Shown in pieces: positions 1-5,596 of a stretch of DNA of 5,819 nucleotides (within the stretch, counting starts at the first letter, position 1; the number at the start of each line of letters is the position of its first letter). The notes below the pieces were generated by a model. The model searched no databases. It saw nothing but the letters and a program-made list of their open reading frames with translations, and was not told where the DNA came from. Source of the DNA: Candidatus Tectimicrobiota bacterium (GTDB lineage: Bacteria; UBA8248); assembly GCA_016184445.1 (NCBI GenBank), contig JACPCT010000249.1:1-5819 (forward strand). The letters run 5' to 3'. The translations under genes were made by a program, and so were the position numbers.

Positions 1-103
1 GATGCCGATGCGCACGCGTCAGCACCCGGGGGCGCGCCGGGAGGGGGTGGCCGCCCCGGCAGGGAAATAGGTCAACCTTGTGTCCTCCGCCCGGGGAATA
101 GGA

Positions 104-109
104 TAAAAT
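104..109 (+). promoter_or_regulatory. Putative -10 element upstream of the receiver-TPR gene
   Basis: TAAAAT matches the sigma-70 -10 consensus at five of six positions and sits in an AT-rich patch of an otherwise GC-rich stretch. Transcription would begin near 116, leaving a leader of about 44 nt before the ATG at 160. No convincing -35 hexamer lies at 16-18 bp spacing. The call therefore rests on the -10 and its position alone. Confidence 0.4.
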
Positions 110-159
110 GGGAGCATCGCATCCCGCTTCCCGCTCCTCCGCGGAAGGGAGCCTCCGTC

Positions 160-1335
160 ATGCCCTCCGAGAAGGCCGCCCACCCGACCGCCGTCCTCGT
201 GGCCGAGACCAGCCCGCTCCAGCGCAAGCTCACCGGGGAGATGCTCGATAGCTTCCATATCTCCGGCGTCACCTTCGTCAAGGACAGCGACGAGCTCCAG
301 GAGACGTGCCGCGGCCAAGCGTACGACCTCATCCTGCTCGACTACAACCTGGCCAAGACCAACCCCCTGGAGGCCATCCCCCAGCTCCGCTCGGAAGGCA
401 AGAACACCCAGACGCCCATCATCCTCACCTACGAGAAGCCGCCCGGCGAGCGGATCGAGAACCTCCTCCACCAGATCCTCGCCGCGGGCGCCTCGGGCAC
501 CCTGAGGAAGCCCGTTGACGCGCAGGCCTTCCGCACCCTCGCCGAGTCCCTCACGGGAAGGACCCTCGTCTCCCAGCCCGAGGAGATCAAGCGGGTCGAG
601 GAATCCCTCCAGGCGGCGCGGAAGGCGGCCGCCCTGGCCAGGAGCCTCCACGAGAGCGGCCAGCCGGCCTCGGCCGAGCAGGCCTACCTGGGGGCCCTCC
701 TGGAGATACTCCTCGGCATGGCCGAACTGCGCCTCGCCGGCGACGACCCGGAGGGGGCGGGCCTCCTCGTCCGGGAGGCCTCGGAGTTCGCGCCCCAGGC
801 TCCCGCCCTCTTCCAGGAGCGGGGGAAGCACTTCGTGGAAAGAGGCAACGCCCACCTGAAGGAGAAGCGATTCCCCCTCGCCCGGGCAGAGTTCGCGGGC
901 GCCCTGCACCTGAACGGGGAAGACCTGGAAGCCCAGGCCGGGCTGATCCACTCCCTCTACGCCCTCGGCGAGAAGGCGGCGGCGGCGGACTCCCTCCGCC
1001 GGGCCCTCGCCGGTCCTGCCAAGGCGGAGCACCGGCTCGCCTACAAGCGCTTCGGAGACGTCGCCCTCCGGGTGAAGGAGTACGACCTGGCCATCGCCGC
1101 CTACGAGCAGGCCCTGGCCTTCGTGAAGACCGACCCGATCCTCTTCTACCAGCAGGCCCTCGTGTTCACCGCCCAGTACCAGTTCCCCTCGGCGATGAAC
1201 CGGCTGAACAAGGCGCTCGCCCTGCGGCCGGACTTCCCCGAGGCGAAGCAGCTCCGGGACAAGATCGCCGCCTGGCAGCGGGCAGCCGAGAAGCGCGGCG
1301 GGCCCCCCCCCAAGGAGGAAGGAGGACCGGGATGA
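160..1335 (+). CDS. Response-regulator receiver domain protein with C-terminal TPR repeats
   Basis: This 391-residue protein has a CheY-like receiver domain (about 12-135) and a TPR superhelix (about 150-365), with no DNA-binding or enzymatic output domain. It is probably a cytoplasmic signalling adaptor whose TPR part binds a partner when the receiver is phosphorylated. In the receiver, D61 (LILLDYNL) is the expected phosphoacceptor, T90 (PIILTYEK) the switch Thr and K117 (LRKPVD) the conserved Lys before cis-Pro. The usual acidic pair after the first strand is reduced to A15-E16, so Mg binding may be altered. TPR-like helix pairs are clearest at about 220-252, 291-325 and 327-362 (for example KEYDLAIAAYEQAL). 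The ATG at 160 is chosen because GAAGGGAG lies 8 nt upstream. The frame is open back to the window edge but has no earlier start codon and no domain-like sequence there. The PilZ gene follows on the same strand. A C9 run at 1303-1311 makes the last residues, and the separateness of the two genes, uncertain. No cognate histidine kinase is in view. Confidence 0.93.
   Translation: MPSEKAAHPTAVLVAETSPLQRKLTGEMLDSFHISGVTFVKDSDELQETCRGQAYDLILLDYNLAKTNPLEAIPQLRSEGKNTQTPIILTYEKPPGERIENLLHQILAAGASGTLRKPVDAQAFRTLAESLTGRTLVSQPEEIKRVEESLQAARKAAALARSLHESGQPASAEQAYLGALLEILLGMAELRLAGDDPEGAGLLVREASEFAPQAPALFQERGKHFVERGNAHLKEKRFPLARAEFAGALHLNGEDLEAQAGLIHSLYALGEKAAAADSLRRALAGPAKAEHRLAYKRFGDVALRVKEYDLAIAAYEQALAFVKTDPILFYQQALVFTAQYQFPSAMNRLNKALALRPDFPEAKQLRDKIAAWQRAAEKRGGPPPKEEGGPG
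1303..1311 (+). repeat. Homopolymeric C9 tract, possible slippage site
   Basis: Nine consecutive C encode three prolines near the end of the receiver-TPR protein. Long C runs are known sites of replication or transcription slippage and of sequencing or assembly error. With one C fewer, the frame from 1310 onward has no stop and runs directly into the PilZ frame. With one C more, it enters the frame that stops at 1371-1373. Confidence 0.85.
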
Positions 1336-1373
1336 ACCGCCTCGCCTTTCCCAAGCCGTGGAGGGCTGCATGA
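1332..1373 (+). other. 13-codon mini-ORF bridging the receiver-TPR and PilZ genes
   Basis: The ATG at 1332 overlaps the upstream stop as ATGA, and its own TGA at 1371-1373 overlaps the PilZ ATG as ATGA. A strong Shine-Dalgarno sequence, GGAGGA at 1321-1326, lies 5 nt before the first ATG, better placed than the one before the PilZ start. The peptide would be MNRLAFPKPWRAA. It could be a translational coupling element, or it could be a sign that a single-base error separates the PilZ gene from its true start. No function can be assigned to the peptide. Confidence 0.25.
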
Positions 1374-1708
1374 ACACCGTGGCGGACAAGCGGCGCTTCC
1401 ACCGCTTCATGGTTCCCGTCCTGGTGGAAGTGCCCGAGCTCTCGGACCTGCCCCTCGTGCCGGAGGATGTGAGCGCCGGCGGCCTCTGCCTCCTCCTCTG
1501 GAACCGCCCGCCGGAGGACACCGGGATCCTCTGCACCATCCAGGTCCTGGGCGAGGTGTTCGAGGATTGCGAAGCCTCGGTCGCCTGGCTGAGGGAGAAC
1601 CCCACCCAGCCCCCCTCGTGGACCGCCGGCCTGAACTTCCGGAACCTGGACAGCGGCGCCCAGCGGCTCTCCGCCGCCCTGGAGCGCGCCCGGTCGCTGC
1701 TGGGCTGA
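1370..1708 (+). CDS. PilZ domain protein, candidate c-di-GMP receptor
   Basis: This 112-residue protein is essentially a single PilZ domain, the usual length for stand-alone members. Both hallmark motifs of the c-di-GMP site are present: RxxxR as RRFHR (R8, R12) and (D/N)xSxxG as DVSAGG (D33, S35, G38). The rest is a strand-rich region ending in a C-terminal helix, and there is no signal peptide or membrane segment. In this family c-di-GMP binding modulates motility, exopolysaccharide or secretion through partner proteins; which of these applies here cannot be seen. ATG 1370 is preferred over GTG 1358 because a GGAGGG lies at 1360-1365, although the 4-nt spacing is short. It follows the receiver-TPR gene on the same strand, 34 nt after its stop, and may be co-translated with it or even be its C-terminal domain. 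The next gene is convergent, 8 bp away, with no hairpin terminator between them. Confidence 0.88.
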   Translation: MNTVADKRRFHRFMVPVLVEVPELSDLPLVPEDVSAGGLCLLLWNRPPEDTGILCTIQVLGEVFEDCEASVAWLRENPTQPPSWTAGLNFRNLDSGAQRLSAALERARSLLG

Positions 1709-1716
1709 AAGGAACT

Positions 1717-3066
1717 TCAGGCGCGCACGGCGGGGCGGGGCGCCTCCCCGTAGAGGGCGGCCCGGAGCTCCTCCCGGGCCTTCTCGGGCTCGATGCCGTG
1801 GGCCCGCAGGAAGTCGCCCGCCTCGCCGAGGACGCGGTCCATGTCCTCGTAGAGCTTGAAGGTCTTGGTGCGGTCGGGGTACTCGAAGCCCATCGCCTCG
1901 CCCAGGATGGACATGAAGTTCTCGACCCGGAAGGGCTGGTCCTTCTCCGCCGCGCAGAGCTCGCGGTGGCAGCTGTGGTAGACCGTGAGGAGGGAGTCCA
2001 CCCCCGCTTCCCTCGCCGAGGCGAAGAGCCTCTCCCGCAGGGCCCGCTTCGCCGCCGGGAGGACGAGGGTGGGGCACTGGTAGCCGTGGCCCGAGAGCTG
2101 GTCGATCTCGGCGACCTCGAGGCCCGGCACGGCGGCCAGGACGGCCCGCAGGTTCCGCTCGACCCCCTCGACGCCCCCGTGCAGGTGGACCGCGACGCGC
2201 TTGTTCACCGGGCGCACGAAGAGGGGCCGCAGGAGATCGAGGTTCTCGGCCAGGTGCTGGGTGATGTGGACGAAGGGGAGGGGCTCCCCCGCGCCGCCGG
2301 CCTTCCCGCCCCCCGCGAGGCGGAGCTCGGCCTTGGCGTAGAGAGGCATGTACTCGGTGTACTGCATCTGGCAGGTGGGGCAGAAGGTGATGACCCGCTC
2401 GGGGCTGTAGGCGCGGAAGCGGCCCAGGGATTTCGCCCCCATCGCGGCCCCCGCCTCGAGGTCCCCGCGGCGGATGTGGTTGACGCCGCAGCAGTGCGCC
2501 ATCCCCCCGGCCACCTCGTAGTCGAGCCCCATCCGGTCGAAGACGTCCATGCAGGAGAGGAGGATGTGGGGGGTCTGGAGGATGTTGCAGCCGAAGTAGA
2601 AGACGGCGCCCGCCTCGCGCCTCTTCCCGCCGTGGACGGCGGTCAGGCGGCGCCAGAGGCCGGGCTCCATCTGGATGGCCGACATGAGGCGGATGGTCCG
2701 GCTCAGGAGCTGGAAGTAGCCGCGGCCCGCCCCGGCCCGGCTCTCCGGGCTCTGCTTCTCCCGCTGGAGCTTGAGCTTGGCGTAGACGAGCATCTCCCGG
2801 GGGTTCACGTCCTCGGGGCAGGCCTCGATGCAGACCCCGCTCTTCTGGCAGGTCTCCGCCCAGACGGCGCCCTCGGGGGCGTAGGGGCGATCGTTCAGGA
2901 GGCCGATGACCGAGCGCACGACGGCCTCGGGCTCCGCCCCCTTGGCGGACGAGTAGGGCACCATCGGGCAAGCCTCGAAGCACTTGCCGCAGAGGGTGCA
3001 CGCCTCGGTGATGCGGGCGATGCGCTCATCCGTCAGCGCCTCGAAGGTCAGCTCGGCCTTGCTCAT
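1717..3066 (-). CDS. HdrC/HdrB-like iron-sulfur protein (ferredoxin plus CCG domains)
   Basis: This 449-residue protein fuses an HdrC-like 4Fe-4S part to an HdrB-like CCG part, as in heterodisulfide-reductase-related and glycolate or glycerol dehydrogenase iron-sulfur subunits. It probably passes electrons between a flavoprotein or thiol/disulfide partner and the membrane pool; its substrate cannot be told. Cluster 1 ligands are C23, C26, C29 and C33 (CTLCGKCFEACP). The second motif, CQKSGVCIEACP, keeps C73, C79 and C83 but has S76 where a Cys is usual. The first CCG motif is textbook: C160, 31 residues, C192-C193-G194, 34 residues, C229-P-T-C232, suited to a noncubane cluster. The second CCG copy is degraded, leaving HLHGG at 294-298, C331, C366 and C371. 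No transmembrane helix is evident. ATG at 3066 is chosen over an upstream in-frame start at 3195 because GGAGG lies 5 nt before it and a good promoter lies just upstream, inside the longer frame. It is a single-gene unit with no HdrA, flavin oxidase or quinone partner in view. Confidence 0.92.
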   Translation of the reverse strand: MSKAELTFEALTDERIARITEACTLCGKCFEACPMVPYSSAKGAEPEAVVRSVIGLLNDRPYAPEGAVWAETCQKSGVCIEACPEDVNPREMLVYAKLKLQREKQSPESRAGAGRGYFQLLSRTIRLMSAIQMEPGLWRRLTAVHGGKRREAGAVFYFGCNILQTPHILLSCMDVFDRMGLDYEVAGGMAHCCGVNHIRRGDLEAGAAMGAKSLGRFRAYSPERVITFCPTCQMQYTEYMPLYAKAELRLAGGGKAGGAGEPLPFVHITQHLAENLDLLRPLFVRPVNKRVAVHLHGGVEGVERNLRAVLAAVPGLEVAEIDQLSGHGYQCPTLVLPAAKRALRERLFASAREAGVDSLLTVYHSCHRELCAAEKDQPFRVENFMSILGEAMGFEYPDRTKTFKLYEDMDRVLGEAGDFLRAHGIEPEKAREELRAALYGEAPRPAVRA

Positions 3067-3069
3067 GCG

Positions 3070-3078
3070 CTCCTCCCC
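3070..3078 (-). promoter_or_regulatory. Ribosome binding site of the iron-sulfur gene
   Basis: On the minus strand GGGGAGGAG precedes the ATG at 3066, with GGAGG ending 5 nt before it. This fixes 3066 as the start rather than the longer in-frame extension to 3195, which has no comparable site. Confidence 0.7.
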
Positions 3079-3100
3079 TTCCAGGGCTCCGTGGGAGGGT

Positions 3101-3129
3101 AGTCTAGAAGCCCGGGGAATGGCGGTCAA
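3101..3129 (-). promoter_or_regulatory. Sigma-70-type promoter of the iron-sulfur gene
   Basis: On the minus strand, TTGACC (3124-3129, five of six matches to the -35 consensus) and TAGACT (3101-3106, four of six to the -10) are separated by exactly 17 bp. Transcription would start near 3094, giving a leader of about 28 nt that contains the ribosome binding site. This is the best two-element promoter in the window. Its -35 lies inside an imperfect palindrome. Confidence 0.65.
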
Positions 3130-3145
3130 ACCGCCCTCCATTCCC
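3115..3145. promoter_or_regulatory. Imperfect palindrome in the divergent promoter region, possible operator
   Basis: GGGAATGGCGGT (3115-3126) pairs with ACCGCC (3130-3135) and CCATTCCC (3138-3145), all bases matched apart from a short bulge in the right arm and a 3-nt centre. It covers the -35 hexamer of the minus-strand promoter and lies about 25 bp before the -10-like site of the plus-strand glycosyltransferase gene. A dimeric regulator bound here could block the minus-strand promoter. Because it sits between divergent genes, a terminator role is unlikely. No known operator consensus was recognised. Confidence 0.4.
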
Positions 3146-3169
3146 GTGCCCCTGGAGGCGCAGGCGCGA

Positions 3170-3175
3170 TATACT
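3170..3175 (+). promoter_or_regulatory. Putative -10 element of the glycosyltransferase gene
   Basis: TATACT matches the -10 consensus at five of six positions and stands out in a GC-rich stretch. Transcription would start near 3182. No -35 hexamer is visible at normal spacing. The predicted start coincides almost exactly with the GTG at 3183, which would make the message leaderless if that codon is used, or give a leader of about 30 nt for the ATG at 3213. Confidence 0.45.
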
Positions 3176-3212
3176 CCCCTCCGTGAGATACGCACCCGAC
3201 CCCCGGGCCAGC

Positions 3213-4328
3213 ATGACCCCTCTCCAGAAGGGGCTCCTCAAGCTCCTCGGGGTGGCGCGCCTCGCCCGGGCGCCCGGCCTCGAGCGGGCGCGCATCCTGG
3301 CCGTCCAGGTCGCCGGGATGGGGGACCTCCTGCTGGCCGTCCCAGCCCTGCGGGCCCTGAAGGCCTCCTTCCCCAGGGCCCGGGTGGACCTCCTGACCAG
3401 CGCCCGGGCCGGCGGGGCCGCGGCCGGGTGCCCCTACCTCGGCGCCGTCCTCGCCCTGGAGGCCCGGGGCTTCCAGGGGAACCACAGCCCCCTGCGGTGG
3501 CGGGAGGCGCTCCCCCTCATCCGCCGCATCCGCCGCGCGGGATACGACCTGGCCCTCAACCTGATCGGCCTCTACACCCCCCAGGGCGCGGTGCGGATGG
3601 GCCTCCTCCTCCGCTCCCTGGGCATCCCCCTCCTCGCGGGCCGGGACACCCTGGGGACGGGGACCTTCTTCCACCTCGCCCTGGAGGAAAACCTGGAGGC
3701 GCCCCGCAACGAGCGCGACACGAACCTCGCCCTTGCCCGCCTCCTCGGGGCCAAGGACCCGCGGGGGGGAGAACTCGAAGCGTGGCCCACGCCCGAGGAG
3801 GAGCGGCGGGCGGAGGAGATGGTGCGCGGCCTCCCGGGGGCGGGCCCTCTCGTGGGCGTCAACCCGGGGAGCGACCGCCCCGAGAAGGCCTGGCCGGAGG
3901 ATTCCTTCCGGCAGGTGATGGAGGCGCTGCGGCGGGAGCGGGGGGCGAGGTTCATCCTGACGGGCGGGCCGGCCGAGGGCGCCCTGACGCGGCGGCTGGC
4001 CGGGGGGATGGGGGAAGGCGCCCTCGACACGGTGGGCCGGGTCAGCTTCCACGGCACCGCCGCCCTGCTGCGCCGCCTGGACCTCTTCCTCACCACCGAC
4101 ACGGCGGCCCTCCACCTCGCCTGGGCGGCGGATGCCCCCGCGGTCGCCCTCTTCCGGGCGGAGAACCTGGGGCGCTACCGCCCCGCGACTGACCGGATCG
4201 ACTGCCTGACCGGCCCCGAGGACGCCGCGCTGCGGGTCGATCCCCGGGAGGTCCTGCGGGTCTGCCGGGCGCGGCTGGACCGCCCCGCCGCGAAGCCGGG
4301 TGCGGGAGGCGGCCCGGCTGGGCGATAA
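3213..4328 (+). CDS. Glycosyltransferase family 9 (ADP-heptose:LPS heptosyltransferase-like)
   Basis: This 371-residue protein resembles bacterial heptosyltransferases of the WaaC/WaaF/WaaQ type, GT-B fold enzymes that transfer heptose from ADP-heptose onto an LPS core at the inner face of the cytoplasmic membrane. Family signatures are GMGDLLLAVPALRALK (from residue 35) in the N-terminal domain, NPGSDRPEKAWP (217-228) and FILTGGPAE around 248-254 in the nucleotide-binding domain, and LTTDTAALHLAWA (D296, H301) near the C-terminus. The usual SxDTGPxHLA has TAA instead of TGP, and the LFGPTxP element reads LFRAEN, so donor or acceptor choice may differ; the true substrate is unknown. There is no signal peptide. 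The start is uncertain: neither ATG 3213 nor the in-frame GTG 3183 has a Shine-Dalgarno site. The ten codons between them include AGA and GCA, disfavoured in this window, which argues for 3213. The flippase gene follows after 41 bp, so both probably serve one surface glycan. Confidence 0.9.
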   Translation: MTPLQKGLLKLLGVARLARAPGLERARILAVQVAGMGDLLLAVPALRALKASFPRARVDLLTSARAGGAAAGCPYLGAVLALEARGFQGNHSPLRWREALPLIRRIRRAGYDLALNLIGLYTPQGAVRMGLLLRSLGIPLLAGRDTLGTGTFFHLALEENLEAPRNERDTNLALARLLGAKDPRGGELEAWPTPEEERRAEEMVRGLPGAGPLVGVNPGSDRPEKAWPEDSFRQVMEALRRERGARFILTGGPAEGALTRRLAGGMGEGALDTVGRVSFHGTAALLRRLDLFLTTDTAALHLAWAADAPAVALFRAENLGRYRPATDRIDCLTGPEDAALRVDPREVLRVCRARLDRPAAKPGAGGGPAGR

Positions 4329-4329
4329 T
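4324..4329 (+). promoter_or_regulatory. Putative -10 element before the flippase gene
   Basis: GATAAT, five of six matches to the -10 consensus, overlaps the stop codon of the glycosyltransferase gene. Transcription would begin near 4336, about 34 nt before the TTG start. No -35 is evident in the GC-rich coding sequence upstream. It may add an internal start to a two-gene operon, or be a chance result of the TAA stop context. Confidence 0.25.
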
Positions 4330-4352
4330 GCGCCCGCCCCCGCCCCGCCCCT

Positions 4353-4358
4353 AGAGGG
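4353..4358 (+). promoter_or_regulatory. Ribosome binding site supporting a TTG start
   Basis: AGAGGG lies 11 nt before the TTG at 4370. The spacing is a little long, but this is the only purine-rich site near the start, and no ATG or GTG lies at a suitable place in this frame. Confidence 0.4.
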
Positions 4359-4369
4359 AACCCCCGCCG

Positions 4370-5596
4370 TTGGCCTCCGACAGGACGAAAGCCCGGATCT
4401 TCTCGAACACCGCCTGGCTGACCGCCGGGACCATCGTCAACACCCTCATCGGCCTCTACATCACCCGGGCCCTGGCCCGCTACCTGGGTGTGGCCGACTA
4501 CGGCCTCTACACCCTCGCCTTCGTCTACCTGAACTTCACGGCGGTGATCGCCAACTTCGGCTTCGACCCGATCCTCCTCCGCGAGGCCGCGCGGGACAAG
4601 GAGGGGACCGGCGCCCTCCTCACCGCCGGCATCGTTCTCAAGTTCCTCTTCGCGGTCCCGGCCCTCGCCGCGGGCGCCGCCTATCTTCTGGCGAGGGACT
4701 TCCCCCCAGGCTACGCGGCGGCGGTCGTCTGCCTCCTCCTCACCCACTTCGTCTCGGCCTTCGACACCTACGAGGTCGTCCACCGGGCCCGCCTCTGGGG
4801 GGGCACCCCGGCCATGGCCTCGGTCCTCTTCCAGGCGCTGACCCTGGGGGTGGTGCTGTGGGGCCGGGCGCGCGGGTGGCCGCTCGAGTGGCTCATCGCC
4901 TCCCACCTCCTCGTCCGGGCGGCCCGGGCGGGGTTCCTCTACCTCCGCCTGCGCGCCCAGATGGCCGTGCGCTGGCGCTGGGACCGCGGCCGCGCCCTCT
5001 TCATTCTCCGGGAGTCCTGGGTGATCGGGCTGACGGGCATCCTCTGGGTGATCTACTTCCGGGTGGACACCCTCATGCTGGAGTGGATGAAGGGGCCCGA
5101 GGCGGTGGGCCAGTACGCCGCCGCCTACAAGTTCGTCGAGCTCTCCTTGCTCGGGTCCGGCCTCCTCATCGCCTCGCTCGGGCCCCTCCTCGCGGAGCGC
5201 TGGCCCGCCAACCCCGCCGGCTTCGGCCGGCTCTTCCAGCAGACGGTGGACTACATGGGGGCGGCGGGCGCTCTGGTGGCGGGAACCCTGCTCGTGTTCA
5301 GCGCGGACCTCATCCGCTTCATCTTCAGCCCCTCCTTCGCCGAGGCCGTCTCCATGCTGCGCGTCCTCGCCCTGGCCGCCCCGGTCATCTACCTCGCGAA
5401 CACCTTCGGGCACGTCATGGTCGCGACGGGGGCGCAGGGGAGCGGCTTCCTGACCACCCGGGTGACGGCGGCGGGCGGAGGGGTGCTGGCGGCGGGGCTC
5501 CTCCTCTTCTTCCTCGCCCGCAGGCGCCACCTGGCGGAGCTTGTCCAGCAGCTCCGGAGCCGGAGGCCCGCGCCCATCGAGGCGCCTCCGGCCTAG
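4370..5596 (+). CDS. Oligosaccharide flippase family membrane protein (Wzx/RfbX-like)
   Basis: This 408-residue polytopic membrane protein belongs by appearance to the MOP-type flippases that move undecaprenyl-linked oligosaccharide units to the outer face of the inner membrane. The N-terminus is characteristic: TM1 followed by ITRALARYLGVADYGLYTLA (31-50), TM2 and FGFDPILLREAARD (63-76). Hydrophobic segments lie near 14-32, 44-64, 84-107, 114-131, 148-165, 174-193, 214-232, 254-275, 295-312, 333-352 and 366-384, about eleven in all. Charged residues such as R233, D234 and E238 in the seventh region are plausible substrate contacts. Family members usually have 12-14 segments and 420-480 residues. 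Here the loop after TM10 (GAQGSGFLTTRVTAA, 355-368) passes straight into what looks like the final helix, so one helix and the usual NxxLNLLLIPxxG-like stretch seem to be missing. The start is TTG, giving MASDRTKARI. The stop TAG overlaps a palindromic repeat. It follows the glycosyltransferase gene by 41 bp and probably shares its transcript. Confidence 0.9.
   Translation: MASDRTKARIFSNTAWLTAGTIVNTLIGLYITRALARYLGVADYGLYTLAFVYLNFTAVIANFGFDPILLREAARDKEGTGALLTAGIVLKFLFAVPALAAGAAYLLARDFPPGYAAAVVCLLLTHFVSAFDTYEVVHRARLWGGTPAMASVLFQALTLGVVLWGRARGWPLEWLIASHLLVRAARAGFLYLRLRAQMAVRWRWDRGRALFILRESWVIGLTGILWVIYFRVDTLMLEWMKGPEAVGQYAAAYKFVELSLLGSGLLIASLGPLLAERWPANPAGFGRLFQQTVDYMGAAGALVAGTLLVFSADLIRFIFSPSFAEAVSMLRVLALAAPVIYLANTFGHVMVATGAQGSGFLTTRVTAAGGGVLAAGLLLFFLARRRHLAELVQQLRSRRPAPIEAPPA

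Noticed and set aside
2..70. Possible 3' end of an upstream plus-strand gene ending at TAG 68-70
   Set aside because: Only 22 codons are visible (ending GVAAPAGK) and there is nothing to recognise; frame 3 is also open for a similar length, so it cannot be supported. No other gene is seen in 1-159.
90..99. Ten-base match CCCGGGGAAT shared with 3111-3120 as a common regulatory site
   Set aside because: Such a short match is easily found by chance in GC-rich DNA, and the palindromic context at 3115-3145 is absent here.
1..159. N-terminal extension of the receiver-TPR protein
   Set aside because: The frame is open to the window edge but contains no ATG, GTG or TTG, its sequence is low in domain character, and the start at 160 has a good ribosome binding site and an upstream -10-like element.
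19..1605. Very long minus-strand open frame of 528 codons opposite the receiver-TPR and PilZ genes
   Set aside because: It is a mirror of GC-rich coding sequence: low-complexity Gly/Leu/Glu/Arg content, no recognisable domain, and it lies antisense to two genes with clear motifs.
1709..1716. Bidirectional terminator between the convergent PilZ and iron-sulfur genes
   Set aside because: The gap is only 8 bp and no stem with a T-run spans it.
1166..3102. Long open frames overlapping the iron-sulfur gene, one on each strand
   Set aside because: Composition is Arg/Pro/Gly or Val/Leu/Glu/Gly rich without motifs, while the chosen minus-strand frame has precisely spaced Cys motifs, a ribosome binding site and a promoter.
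3067..3195. 43-residue N-terminal extension of the iron-sulfur protein
   Set aside because: It would cross the promoter and palindrome and overlap the divergent start region, and has no Shine-Dalgarno at its start.
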